The notes: generated from the sequence alone by a model not told the origin. Positions 13,721 to 26,598 are shown, counted from the first letter of the stretch. The stretch: DNA of 64,000 nt from Panorpa germanica (GCA_963678705.1 OY783218.1:15138152-15202151); one strand, 5' to 3'. Program-made: numbers and translations.

Positions 13721-15300
13721 CTTCCGAGTTATTTAGATATACAACACAAATAGTGAACATTTTTTCGTTCAGTTTTAAGTACATTTTGTGCCATTAGTAA
13801 TTCAAAGTCTTATATATGTTTAAACTATTACTTTAGGAACTGAATCACTTTGAAAATCTTAATAGATATTTAGTACTAACGGTATAATCATCTAAAATAG
13901 CAGATTTTAAGAACAGATATGCATAGAAATTAGAGTTAGCTAATGGATATTAAGTGTAATGTATTTTTATTATGAATCTACGCTCCCTAGGCTAGGCGAG
14001 GCGAGTAGAGCAGAGTTGAGGTCTGTACTTTCATACATTAGACGTACTTTAGCTAATAGGTAGATGTAGAAAACTTTTGAACTTTTAAAATACTTTTCTT
14101 TTTATTTTCAAGTTTTTTTCCGTTAAATATGTATCATGTATATGCACTGAAGGTAATGAGTAAAGTTTTTAAATGTTTTTTTTTTCTGTTTCACTTAGTA
14201 ATAACGGCATGCCCTACTTAACTTGTATATATGGCATAAATGTACCAATCCATTGCATATATTTTCATAAACTTTTGGAAGTTGATGTGCTATGATTTTT
14301 TGTAACTTTGCTCTTAATCTGATATGGGAATTTCATACAAAAAAAAAATACAAATTTGATGTAGATATTCGTAAATAAAATTTGAAATTTATTTTAAAAA
14401 GATTTTGATTGTAATATTTATGAAGGTAAAAGATTTTAGATATTGAAAACACCAAAGCAAAGTTGGATTGTTATACCATCTTATTTTCCTACTTATTTCT
14501 TTCTATTTCTATAAAAAAGAAAAAATAAAGCAGAAAGCGTTGTGAAAATCTTGTACGTATTATGTGAGACTCAAATCACAAAATACATTGAATTTATAAG
14601 GATTTTTGTTTTTATATTTTTGGAAATATCTTCATAAAGTACTTTGATATACTTTTGGCTATGATTATCATTTTCGTACTACCGGTATTATTTAATGTAA
14701 CTATACAAGTGAACCATGTTGCTAATAGGCTATTTCTAAATTAAGAATAGAACCTTCCGCTTTATGTAATTTTAAGAAATTTCAAATACGTCTTCAGCAT
14801 GCTGTGTGCCCCTACAGCTAACTGTGTTACGCCCTACTTTCTTTCAGGATTTACGTCCACTTCAGTGCAGCTCTTATAATCTCTAAAGCTATTAACTTAC
14901 TTTTGTTAAACTAATTATTACCATTGTATTTTTTATCTTACAAAAGAATTATCCTGAATTTCATGGTGTATAAGCAAAGGAAAATGTGGAATACAACATT
15001 TGTCTTTAACTGTAGGCATTTGTAATTATATTGTTGTTATTATTATTTCAGCATAACTTCGATTGTTTCTGTGCTATCATTTCAGCATTCCAGATATTTT
15101 TCCTTGAGTGTTTTTCTTTTATTTTTTGCAATGTCATTTTCTAACAATCTCGCTTTATGGATTATTCAGGATACCACGACATATGAAAAGAATTTGTCGC
15201 AAAACGAAGCCACTTTATTATATTTAAATATACACAGAGAGAGACACATATATACAGAGACATATATTTATATTTATATATACCATAACTAACTTTCGAA
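13721..15300. other. AT-rich DNA, no gene seen
   Basis: No exon supported. GC-richer bits at 13980-14030 (GGCGA-type repeats) and 14790-14880 lack any coding or transposon signature I recognise. Confidence 0.55.
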
Positions 15301-15346
15301 ACAATTGTGCCATAATTTGTAATAATATTATATTTTTTTATTGCAG

Positions 15347-15383
15347 GATACCGTCGGATCTTCACTGTTACTTCACTGTAGCG
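15347..15383 (+). CDS. Candidate 37-nt micro-exon with Ig-like reading
   Basis: A T-rich tract ending TTGCAG lies immediately upstream and a consensus donor GTAAGT immediately downstream, bounding 37 bases. Read from the first base, it translates to DTVGSSLLLHCS plus one base. That resembles the B-strand of an immunoglobulin V-type domain, where a Gly-Ser turn leads to alternating hydrophobics and a cysteine. Two of the three frames are open, and the exon would enter in phase 0 and leave in phase 1. No neighbouring exon was found, and splice motifs pair by chance in a window this size, so this is tentative. It lies 26 kb upstream of the signal-peptide exon and so would belong to another gene or be a UTR exon. 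Confidence 0.22.
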
Positions 15384-15798
15384 GTAAGTTCATTTTAATT
15401 TGCCCTTATTTCAAAATTTCTGTAATCCCCAAAAAAAAAAATTGATTCCATTGGGTGATCGCTTTGCATACTATGCCATATTTTAAATTTTCGCCATCTT
15501 TAAAAATAAGGACTATATGTGTATTTTCAAACTGAACTCGGTATACTTCTCCTTCACTCGCATATCGCTGCAATTGATTTTTAATTTATTTATGTATATA
15601 AACGTGAATTCAAACATTTTATTTTCCATCAACACAACACAGCACGTTTTAATTGGATGTAATTAAATTTTATTTCGCTGCAATTAAATAAATTATTTTA
15701 TAAATAACTGCGATTCAATTCAGAGCAGTTCTGTGTATGCATTGACAGTGTCGTAACGGCCGTACCTTGACGATCATTCGAACATTAAAATAAAATGC

Positions 15799-15903
15799 AT
15801 GAAAATCATTGAGAAGTGGATCATAGAGGACGCAATCGTGACGTCTACGCTGTCGCTGACGGTGACGGTGTCGGTGTCGGTGTCGCTGGATGGTACCCTT
15901 TGA
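15799..15903 (+). CDS. Possible 34-codon small ORF over a GC-rich hexamer repeat
   Basis: An ATG at 15799 opens a frame ending at TGA 15901-15903. The first 14 codons give MKIIEKWIIEDAIV. The remainder is an alternating Leu/Val-Ser/Thr stretch (LSLTVTVSVSVSL) produced by GGTGTC/GACGGT-type hexamers at 15844-15890. The frame is intact and GC-rich against AT-rich surroundings, but the pattern is dictated by the nucleotide repeat. It is more likely a short tandem repeat than a gene. No known family is recognised. Confidence 0.12.
   Translation: MKIIEKWIIEDAIVTSTLSLTVTVSVSVSLDGTL
15844..15890. repeat. GC-rich hexamer tandem repeat
   Basis: Degenerate units of the form (G/C)(G/T)GTC(G) and GACGGT repeat about seven times, including three successive GGTGTC units. 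The patch is dense in CpG in a window otherwise poor in GC. Confidence 0.7.
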
Positions 15904-18415
15904 CCTGTCCTGTCGTTATCTATAAAATCAATATCAGACTGATGATGTTTTAGATTAGGATTTTTAATTTGTTAGGCGACCTATTTGCACTTAGATCATT
16001 GAACGATCGCCAGACAGCTTAATTAAGATTTCCTGAAAAGCTTCATTCGAAATTTTCAATTAAATGTTTACGTGCACACGGTATCGATATCTATTATTTG
16101 TGTATGTATAGATTTGCGAATGTTAAATTATTTAGTAGCTTCATCTTGATAAATACAAAATATAAATAATTAAAAAGATGTTCTTAAAAGTTTTAGTTAC
16201 AAGGCGTTGTTTTTAAGGTAATTGGCATTACCGCATCGGATTTATAGTTTAAACATGGAAGAGGAAGAAGGTTAAGTTCCCCACGAAGCTCCTAACTTTT
16301 TCTATATACTTGAATTTCCTTATATGAGAGCCTAATATAATCAGTCACGTCTCTATTTTTGTAACAAATATTCTTTTGTTGACTGACGCGGTTGTTTTTC
16401 TTTTTACGCGTCATAATAAATCTACAAATGTTCATCATATATTTCAGTAAACGTTCAACTGGTTGCAGACGATACGGGTGATTTGTTTTCAATGATTCCA
16501 TGTCTGAAGATCCCCCCTCATCCCCATCTTCTTTTCCTCTACCTTACATTTTTTTTATGTATTACCTTTAACCTTTGTGCTTTAAGTTAGTGGTGTCTTT
16601 GTCTAGTCATGTGGTGAACCTGGTGGAGGTTATGGGGATGCTGTTTTGTTGCTCTGATATTTGTGCTGTGGAATGCTTTTGTGTCTCAGTATTTCTATGT
16701 ATACAAGCCAACCATATTTCAGTTATTTAGAAATGTATATCAGGGTGAGTCCGCAGCTTTGAAGTTATGATATAAGATTCAGAGAATTTTTGCCTTGAAC
16801 ACTTTATCGTAGATTACTTTTATAATAAGTATATTATAAGAAAATAAAGCTAGAATATTTGCTGCGTTAACTATGCACTACAATCTTGAAAAACGATTCT
16901 TTCACAAGGAAAAACTAACTTAATTATTAATCTATTTTTTATTTAGAAAAAAAAGTATTATCATTTGAGTACGATACCATTAAATATTCTACCGTTTCTA
17001 ATGTCAACATTTAGGTATGTACCTGCATATATTGATATGTACTCGTATTTTTATCATTATTTACACTAAAAGTATAATAATGTTTTATTTGTTTACTCCA
17101 AAACACGCACAAAAGTCGTTAATTGATGAGGTTAAATCAGAACTAGTGTGTGTGTGTAGCCAGATACGTACTGTATGTTATTTTAATCAGATATTCTCAG
17201 TAATTAATGTTGAAATATTGTAATTATAATAAAGCATGTATTTGAAACGCTATAATTAGTAATAAAACTTTTCAGCATAAAATAGAAAAGAGGAAAAAAA
17301 TTTGTATATATCTTTCGCACGATAGAAGTGAATCTTTTTAATCTTAAACTATTAAAAGGCTTTTATTACTTTGATAAAGGTTTTTTATTATATTAATACT
17401 TATTTCCGCTAAACATATAACATGAATATTACCTTACATTCCAAAACATTGTTTTTTATTTAAAATTGTTTAAGTAATTTGTCATTGTACCGTAACCTGA
17501 TCCATAAAGGTTTCAACTTGCTACATGCTAATTTCAAGATTCATTTTCTACCTGTCATATAGAAATTGTGTGTGCTTATTCTAGCTTTACATTTCTTCCT
17601 GGATATGTCCTGCTAAATACAAATAAAGTATTCTTAAATTTTCTTACACTTACTAACTTATACCGTGGGATATTTACAGATTTTTCATTTTATAGCAACT
17701 ACTTTTTAAACCATATTAAAGAATAGATTCAAAATAGTACTTTAAAGAGAGACCACAAATTCTACCATCTCTGAAATTCACAAATAATAATAAACTTAAC
17801 CTACAATATAATGTTTAAGAACAATTTGAATTTCCTCTGCTGGAAACCACACAGCTAAGATTATCCAAAACTTTCAAGTGGTTTAAACTAAAAAGGTTAT
17901 GCATTTTACATGGAGCGTGGAAAAAGACTGCAGCTGATTATTTAGTGGAGCTATAAAAGTATACGACCGTTTAAAGTCGGATTCCCAACCACCACAAATG
18001 ATCCTTATTGACTTATTAATATATTTTTATCCAGTCGTAATTTGTCAATTTGTCTAGTACCTAATTTTGATGTTGTCGAGTAGGAACGTAGTCAGAGTGT
18101 TTAACTTTTATTTGTATAAAAATGTACGGAATCCCTATCTTCACCAATGTAGCATCAGCATCAAGAAAATGCACATCTCTTACAACTACTCGCTGCTCAG
18201 ACAAAATCGTCAAGATGAAATCTTTGTAGCGAAAGCGATGCACTTACTGTTACAAAAATAAATAAAGAGTGATCAACGAAATTTACAAGTAAAATTACAT
18301 GAATGGAATATCAAGCTAACGTATTCATTTAGAGTGTTTAAATTATTGAAGGATGAACACCTACCTACATTATTTAAAGTATTGTTTACTACGTGATCTT
18401 ATTAATTTATACGTT
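15904..18415. other. AT-rich DNA, no gene seen
   Basis: No exon supported. The segment at 16217-16265 is a weak match to 8418-8466. Open frames here are of chance length. Confidence 0.55.
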
Positions 18416-18449
18416 GTGACGTTTAATTTTATATTAGATGTAACGTCAC
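18416..18449. promoter_or_regulatory. Inverted pair of CRE-like half sites
   Basis: GTGACGTT at 18416-18423 is repeated exactly in inverse as AACGTCAC at 18442-18449. Each contains the TGACG core bound by CREB/ATF factors. A third GTGACGTT lies near 18844. Function is inferred from motif content only. Confidence 0.25.
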
Positions 18450-19332
18450 CTTGTCAACATGACTCTTGTCACCACTTGTTACACTTTACGAATACAATTT
18501 AGCAGCCTATGGGCTACTCGAGGTTAAATGCGGCACTGAGTCTAACTATTTTAAACTATTAGATCATTGTTGAAATATTTACATTACAGACATACATATT
18601 ATATTACCGCTCACGGTTGTTGGTATGTACACTGTAATATCATTAATAATTAAAACAATTTAAAATTGTAATTATAATATATTAATTTTGAACTGATATT
18701 AATATTTTTAAATATAAAATGAAATGTGTAAATTATTAGTCTGGTTAAATGTTAAACGACGGTCGCCTCTCGATGATTAAATTAAAACTTGAAGAAATTT
18801 TATGTAGTTAATTTTTTAATGCAAAGTCGTTAACAAGTTTCTTGTGACGTTTTGTCACCACTAAAAATATTTTCCTATAGTTCAAATTACGAGAGATCGG
18901 GGCGACTCATACTTAAAATAAGTTGTGGGGTATAAACTGACGATACAACTAAAAAGCACTGACTCACTTATTTTTCTATAATGTATATAGAAACGAAAAA
19001 GATAAAATTCATTATCGTATTATAGATTTATACTGCTCTTATAACCTCTTTTAAGTATAAGTCGCCACCGAACTATCGTGATTTGGACTATATAATATAT
19101 TTTTTTCTTAATATAGTTGCAGTTATAATACAGTTGCTAAGCTAAGTTGATTTTTATCGTTCTAGAAATTCTCGTAATTTTTCAACGGTGTACTAAATAT
19201 CTATTAATAATATCGTTGTTCTATTGAGTTTCGTTAAGCATTTCTTGATTATACTCCGATATGTATTTTTAAATAATTTCCTATGTTATTTTTAGCATTG
19301 TACATTTTAACAATAGTGATTGCATAATGTAG

Positions 19333-19505
19333 ATGGGAACCAAACCGGCTGCAAGTCGTATAACATCAATTACCTCTCTTACCATAGTATTGCAAGTGCT
19401 ACGAAGAGCTACGATGCTACGTTGACTGAAAGGGTGGGCGTAGAGGGTACTCCAGTTAATGTAGTGAAAGAAGTCTACGTCGGACCAACTTTAAATATTA
19501 CATTT
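19333..19505 (+). CDS. Possible coding fragment with weak Cys-loop receptor resemblance
   Basis: A frame open from just after TGA 19317-19319 to TAA 19536-19538 has more balanced base composition than its flanks. Around the middle it reads SYDATLTERVGVEGTPVNV followed by VKEVYV. That spacing resembles the N-terminal extracellular segment of ligand-gated chloride channels (YD..xRP..GGPPVxV....YV, as in RDL-type subunits), although the characteristic RP is missing. An acceptor-like TAG sits at 19330-19332 with a poor pyrimidine tract, and no good donor is obvious. It could be a degenerate duplicated exon, a chance open frame or part of a repeat, since a SINE piece follows at 19574. The family match is by eye and weak. 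Confidence 0.2.
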
Positions 19506-19573
19506 TCACTCTATTCCTTCATATATCTTTTATAACTATAATAAATAATTTTATATATGTTGTTACATAATAT

Positions 19574-19663
19574 AGACGGCACACCGACCAAAAGCATTGA
19601 TGCTTACGTCAGACTGTTGGGTCTTTGAATTCGAATTGATATTTTCTAGGTTTGGTTGTTGTC
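19574..19663 (+). mobile_element. SINE fragment, tRNA-derived family copy 1
   Basis: This segment aligns with 52199-52302. Shared blocks are AGCATTGA-GCT, GTCTTTG, and ATTTTCTAGG-TTGGTTGT. Compared with that copy, it lacks most of the B-box block (GGTTCAATTCC), consistent with a deletion in an old copy. Borders are approximate. Confidence 0.5.
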
Positions 19664-22261
19664 CAGTTAAATTGTGGACTTTAATTATGGTTCTTGGACT
19701 TCTAATTTATTATCTTCATTGTTACCAAAATTTATCAAATTAAAAACTATTAACTATAATATTCATTTTTGTTGATTATGCATATGACCTACCATTGGTC
19801 TGATTCTAATTGCTTTGAACACTGCAACCGCAATTCCTATCAGAAAAATAAATACATATGTATATACACAATGTATTTCTACAAATACAATTCAAAACAA
19901 TTGTCGTTAGATCGTTCTTAAAGACATTATAGAACAACGAGAGAATAGACTAGCACGTTCAGCATTTTCAATTCAGCTTTTCACGGTTTTGAGAGCAGAA
20001 ACAATGTTCAGTTAAAACAGCGCATATTATAACGTCTGCGCAACTATCGTCTTTACCGCAATGTAGGTTATATTATTCTTATTTAAGTAATAAAGTAATT
20101 GTGCTATCACTAAATACATGGTATAATAATTTAATTGTCAACAAAGTCATCAGTAGTTGAACTCTAGCATTAGGTCAGGGTTACACTACAAGTGACTATC
20201 TGCGACGTTTACTTTAATGTCTATCAATTCACCACTTAGTTTACGATGATGATGCTTTTACTCCTGTTAACATACGACTACTTGTTTATTTATATTGTTC
20301 AAATTTTACTTAATTTTTCAAAAATATACATTGCTTAGCATGTAAGCATGCTTCTTAGCAATTAAGCCAATTCATAACTACATTTCACAGAACGAGAACA
20401 TGCAATTATTTATTGCACTTTTAAATAATTGTGAAGTAAAATTAACCTTAGTAAATCATATCCCATATAATAATAGTGTTATATAATTCTTTGTTCTTTG
20501 CTCTCACGTGTTTGCAGTGCGCTAAGGGTTTTCTGCAGTTGTGCAAATTGTAAATACGAGCACCGGGCTACATGGAGTTACATTGTTTGACATTTGAGCG
20601 AAGAGACTACACTGGAAATCACAAAGCTTTGTTATTTCTGTAGTTAATGTCATAATATATTAAATAAAATGAAAACTTTATAACTATATACTTGTTTGTT
20701 TATGTATAAAGCAACGTGATGCATAATTCAAATGTAGTACACTATCTACCACACCGCATTATGCAGAAATTGTGCACACTATTTTTCAATAGTTGCTTTT
20801 TTAAATTTGCACATGTTCAATACCTTTATTATATGAATGAATATGATGAACGCAACGGAAATGATGCCAAAAATATTTACCCCACAGAAATCTCAACTAT
20901 ATTTTTACAAAAAAGGACATAAATTTCTAGTATCAGTATTGTTTAATATTTACTATTGGTTTGAATATTATATGTTTGTTTACATCAATCATAATACATA
21001 TTCTATACCCCACACAATCTCTTTTACTATTTTTCCATTTTCCATACTCTAGTTTTTCCAAATTACTCTATGTAGCGTGTAACACATACGAGTATTTCCT
21101 TTCTCTGCAAAATACAATACAACCACTTTTGATAAAAACGATGTAAACTGGGACAGTATTTTTTTTTATTATCGTCAAATATTTTCACATGCAGTTTTAT
21201 ATTTTTCTACCTATTGATAACTACAGTTCCTGTTTTCCCTTGTGTCTCATGATCACCATCCCCTTAATGTTCTGGTCTGGGTTAGGGGATGCATCATGCT
21301 ACAGTTAGAAAATGGGTGGACAACCGTTGGCACACGTGCTTAAATTGACATAGGGTAGAGTATGTTTCATTCCTGAACTATTGTTTTAAATGTTATTATT
21401 ATTTTAAAATAACGGTAATTATTCGCTATTCTCCTTAAGCTATATATCGCTTAAATATATGTAAAAATTTATGTAAGCGAGACTAACTATTACGTTTTAT
21501 TATTAACGAAGATAGCCTTAATTTTTTTACGTCGGTGTTACATCGTGTTACGTCATTAAACAACTGCAAAATACATTGAAAATCTTTTACTAATATATTA
21601 AATTCATGTGTAACATTATATAATCTAGACCAGCTACAATTAATTTCACGTGAGACCTATGGTAAAGAAGGGGTAGTTCCAGATTGGTTTCATTGATATT
21701 CAAGCAAGCAAGAACTCAGAAAGGTATTACAACCCTGATGGGATATGGTTTGTTTTCATCCCTACCATCTCATCCCCCCACGCCTCTAACCCACATGTAC
21801 CAGTACACCCCCATGGATGCGTGTTTTCACACTACCACGGGGGTTAGTTTTATGAATGTGTGTACATGTATCAACTGGTGTATTCAGCATGTACATTGTT
21901 AAGGGTGAAAAAAAAACGAAAATTGATTATTGTAAGTGAATTTGTGAAGTGATTTAACGAAATTTATTACATATAAATAAGGGGTTTTACTGTGTTCAAT
22001 GAACACCTGCAATCATTCTCATTCTGGGTGCTATTTCTTTCAATTTTATTCGGCGAAGATAATCTCAATGTTATATTAACGAAGAATTATTTTTTTTTTT
22101 GTTTACTAATGAATTTGTAAAGTGACACCTTACTGGTATATTTATTTTTACCGCTTTTTTCTTCTTTTCTTTGCATCTCAAACAGAAAATTGTCTTGTAA
22201 TGCAGTTTCACTGTAATATAAAGAAAATGTAAAATGTAAACGAATTGACAACAGCCAAACT
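19664..22261. other. AT-rich DNA, no gene seen
   Basis: No exon, RNA gene or clear mobile element. Overlapping open frames at 20716-21146 are AT-driven and of chance length. A proline/threonine-rich frame at 21684-21902 lies in a slightly GC-richer patch without further support. Confidence 0.55.
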
Positions 22262-22330
22262 TAAAAAATGTAGCGCCGGTTTGAGAATCGAACCTCTAAG
22301 ACTTTAAATTATTTTAAGGCATATGTACTA
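22262..22330 (-). mobile_element. tRNA-like B-box fragment, probable SINE
   Basis: On the minus strand, GGTTCGATTCT (22284-22294) is a close match to the Pol III B box and is followed by a GC-rich CCGGCGCTAC stretch as in an acceptor stem. The expected A box and a clean cloverleaf are not visible, so a functional tRNA gene is unlikely. Confidence 0.4.
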
Positions 22331-23964
22331 GTATTCATAATTATATATGACGTGGACATGACAATACATATACATATTCCAGAAAATATAAACATTTTTG
22401 TTTGTACATTTCTAATCTTAGATATACATTAGAGCACATCTCCACAAACAAAGAAAATGTTCTAAATGAATAAAAGTTTATCCGATTACGACCCCTACTT
22501 TGAGAATCAAAGATTAAAGTAAATGATCACCCTTACATTATGTCTTTTGATATCTAAAATTTATGATTATATTACAACAATCATGTTTTTATAATAAATT
22601 GTATCAAAAAGCGCATTAGCTTAATACTCCTATATATGAACTTTCATTATATTCATACATTAGTTCTGAACATAATTAACATTTTTTTTTCTGTGAGTAA
22701 TAATTTCAATCCCTTTTTAGAAGAGGGTTTGTCACACCCCTTTATTGTCTGACTGAGTACTAGATGGGTAATGCAGATAGTCTATACGGTATTGTACAAG
22801 GGGTTGTTTAAAAAATGATACGCATCAGCTGGTTCGGGAAATGTAAGTGATCATTTGTAACCAGTGAAAATGGTAAACCATTGGAAAGCAGACTCACACT
22901 AGGCACTGGGAGCTGATACGCTGATAGGCTATCATTTGTTAGTAGACAGATATATTTTAAATGAGAGAGTCTTTTTTTGTATCGCACTTACGAGCTATTT
23001 TATTTACTAACTTTTTACCCCATTGAAAAGAACGTTTGCCATATATATTTGATTTGCTCCGATTTCAACAGCTAGGTTATAAATCCCATAATAATTGTAT
23101 CATTTTATGAGTTATTTCTTTACCGGTCATGGAATAAATTTATTTCATCTCCGAGAAGCTCACTACCGCGGTCACCTAGAGGTCAGTATTTTGATTTGTA
23201 TTGAATAAACAACCAGTTAATGTATGTCAAGTGTACTGTAACTGTTGTTGACATTTTATATTTCAAAATAATCATCTGACAGAACGGTAGTAATGGAATA
23301 TGCAATACGACGTGGCAGTAGACATCAGGAATATAAAATAAAAGTTGAGTTAAGAGCCAGACGGCGTGACGCTAGCTTTAGACCCTTTTTGAACTTCCCA
23401 TTTTACATATCGTAGTCGTATCTACTAGAGAGCTTCAAAAGCTGTAGAGAGCTTTAAGCTAGTAATAGTTCAATATAAATACATATGTATTAAATATTAC
23501 ATGTATAACTACAAGTATTAAAGTTCAACAAACTTCGATAGTTTTAACAAAGGAGTGAAAGGGTGTTATTAATTGTGTAGAAACTATTTTACATGAATAT
23601 CATTAATTATAACATCAAAAATTATGTACTACACTGGTCAAATGCAGTGTTATGTAATTTACATTTAAAATTTTTAATTAAGTTTTTGTTTTAGTTGTAC
23701 TTGTACATAAGTATGTATTTATATTTCTATAACACCCTATGAACAAATTAACAATATTGTCCTAAGATAGACTTGTCGGGAGTGTGTGCATGTTTCCATG
23801 TCTCATTCCGACTAGCCAAACTCTGTGAAGATAGTTCTGTTCTATTTTATATACAAATTTTATATTACTGATATATAAAGTATACGTCAATATTTTTTTA
23901 TGTTTCCTAGTTTGTAAATTCTTAAATATCTATCCAAATGTTCGCCCTTAAGTCAGAACAGAAA

Positions 23965-24045
23965 ATAAATTAAAGTTAATGGGATTTGAACTCACTACGT
24001 TTACAGTTATAAGCAATGACTGATCCAATACGTAATATAATGTGT
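23965..24045 (-). mobile_element. tRNA-like SINE or decayed tRNA copy
   Basis: The minus strand carries an A-box-like TTGGATCAGTCATTGC followed about 30 bases later by the B box GAGTTCAAATCCC (+ coordinates 23981-23993). The spacing is right for a tRNA. The stems pair poorly and no Pol III terminator follows closely, so a SINE head or pseudogene is more likely than a working tRNA. Confidence 0.4.
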
Positions 24046-25454
24046 ATCATTTATATTTTATAAATGTGAATATTATTTATTATAATCATTACACATAAAT
24101 GAAACCCCAAATCGTTTTTGCGTGTTAAAAGGCTGTTTATTTTCTTCTATTATATAATAATATGAGTCGCATTTTTTACATATAGCATTCATTATCAATT
24201 TTTGTGAGATAATGAGATATGTCTAGACATTATCATTAAGACTTATTTTATATTAAATTTATAATGAAAGCAGTACCTCGCCCCGTCGCAGAGCGACGTT
24301 TATAAAAAAGTATTTGATTTGCTCCATATTCTGTGAAATGACTAAGTCGTATAATCCGTTAAGGAAACATCTATTAATTAGTAAAATATGCTTTACTTCT
24401 TTTAATTATTAAAATGAAGCTCTTTTATTTAAAATGTAATTAAATTTAACTTTGACATCCATACATTAAATAATATTTTCTTTTATATAAAGTTTGTAAA
24501 CAAAATTAATGTTAATTTACAAAACATGCTCTTTGTGTAATGATATTTCTACGTTAATGGATTTATATTTGGACATTCAGTTAGATTTATCATTCACAAA
24601 CAGAAAACATACAATTTAATCGTCTAGACTTTTGAGTTTATAACTTTCAGACGTTCGTTTTTTTATAGAGTTACATCAATACGCATTTATTAGCCTATAA
24701 TACCTACTTCGATATGTACATGGAATTCTCCAGAGTCCAGAATACCATTCCATTAATTATTTATATCTATTCGTCCTTTATCAAAAGTAAGAAAAGTTAA
24801 ATTTTAATGTCAATGCCTCTTACGATCTATTTTATTAGAAATTCAAGATATGTAAATGTATTAGATATTGTTTATACGTAAATATTGTCGTGTCACAATC
24901 AATTATAGTTTAGAAAGAAAAAATGTTTGAAAACATAAATAAAATATAAATAATATATAAGTTGAAATTACGGTACTTGTCAACTCTGGCGGATTGTCAC
25001 TTAATGTAGCTATTGGTGTAGTCAGTATGAGTTGAGAAATTGTATGAGCTACTCAGTTATAAAGACATTTCCGGACAATTTTTATTGTGAAACGATACTG
25101 AAATGTTATCCAAATGTCTTCCAACATTAATAAAGCTTTTTATGGAAGGTTATAATCTCTTACTTATTAAATTATTAACAATTTAAATGAATTAACTTAA
25201 AATTCATTAAATAATCAAACGTAACGTTTTTTTTACGGTAAATAATAACTGAGTTTCCATTTAGTGTTTTGCGTCACGTTTATTTTGAGTATTTTGATAT
25301 TTTATTCTTTAAACAAACCAATTTATTGTTTATTCATACATTAGAAAACTCAATTAAAACCTTACACATAATTTTGTATGCCTTACACACAAAAAATAAT
25401 GATAACAATACATAGTAGTTATATAGTGTAGTTTATTAAATTAGTTGAACATTC
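24046..25454. other. AT-rich DNA, no gene seen
   Basis: Nothing beyond a short hairpin at 24284-24298 (CGTCGC, AGA loop, GCGACG) in a small GC-rich patch. Confidence 0.55.
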
Positions 25455-25613
25455 GTAGCCCTACGTAGAAGTAACCGTAGATATTAGAGTAGGGATATGT
25501 TTAAAATCGATGGGGCTACGGTCTGCACTCTACGATTCAGTCTACGGCTTCATCTCGTAGCGAGCAGACGTTTCAACCATAAATAAATATTATCACGATT
25601 GTATAGCTACGGT
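25455..25613. repeat. Cluster of CTACG/CGTAG pentamers
   Basis: About nine copies of CTACG or its complement lie in 160 bases, including the palindrome CTACGTAG and an inverted pair CGTAGCCC / GGGCTACG. Fewer than one would be expected from composition. It may be a degenerate inverted-repeat element or a binding-site cluster. Confidence 0.5.
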
Positions 25614-25973
25614 AAAACGAAAATATTTATCATTCAAATTTTATAAGTAAATAGAAATACATATCAAAATTTGATTTCGTTTTTTTTTTATTATGATTGT
25701 ATTTTTTAAATAGAAATTGGAAATTGTTTGATACATTTTCTGGTCTAGTAAAATGTTGTAGATTTTTTTATTGTGATAGAAGATATCATTTATAAAAGTT
25801 TAAAATTATAAACTTTTTAGTGTAGTATTCAAATTCAATTTGTGTAGTGGTAAACCTTAGATTAAGTGATAAAAGTTGAACTTTAAATATTTCCGGTTTC
25901 GTGTCGGGATTATTTTAAGGACAATAAAAATTGTGAACAAATTGTTATCTTGACAAAGTTTTAACAAGGTAAG

Positions 25974-25978
<5 letters not shown>

Positions 25979-26049
<71 letters not shown>
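25979..26049. repeat. (TA)n microsatellite
   Basis: About 35 uninterrupted TA units. Confidence 0.95.
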
Positions 26050-26054
<5 letters not shown>

Positions 26055-26578
26055 AGCATAATTATATGACGTATTCGTTACATTTAGTTATTACTTTTCT
26101 ACATAAAATTGCATACATTACGTTTTATAATTTAAATATTACTACATTTATAAAATTATTGTTTTACTGAAGTCTATAACTACTAAGGTCCTATTTACAG
26201 TATTTTCTATGATAGGCATGTATTTTAATTAGTAGCTCTTAAAATTTTCTGTCCTATGCAAATTGTCTGATATATCGTATATGTTCTCTATTGGAAATGT
26301 CTGTTAATTCTTAATATTTTTGCTTTATCACTATTTTCTTTGCTTTGGCTTATTGTTAGTAACAATCATTTCTATTTCAAGTTTCTGTAGCACTTCTGCT
26401 TAATGCATCTAATACCATAATTTTAAGTTGTACATAGAAAATAGTAACAGCATTCTCCACTCATAAAAACTTGAACCAATACAGTTGTAGATATATTATT
26501 ATACAAACAATAATATTTACTTCATTTTAATATCATTTGTGCTTTTAAATTTAGCGGTTGTTTTCAATTATGTTTGTT

Positions 26579-26598
26579 GCGGAAGTGACGTCATTGCG
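26579..26598 (+). promoter_or_regulatory. ETS-CRE composite site
   Basis: GCGGAAGTGACGTCATTGCG combines an ETS core (CGGAAGT) that overlaps a perfect palindromic CRE (TGACGTCA, 26586-26593), followed by a C/EBP-like ATTGCG half site. The overlapping ETS-CRE arrangement is a known composite promoter motif in vertebrates. No transcript start is otherwise evident here, so regulatory activity is inferred. Confidence 0.35.

Noticed and set aside
22262-22330. tRNA gene from the B box GGTTCGATTCT
   Set aside because: No A box at correct spacing and no cloverleaf, so it is kept only as a SINE fragment.
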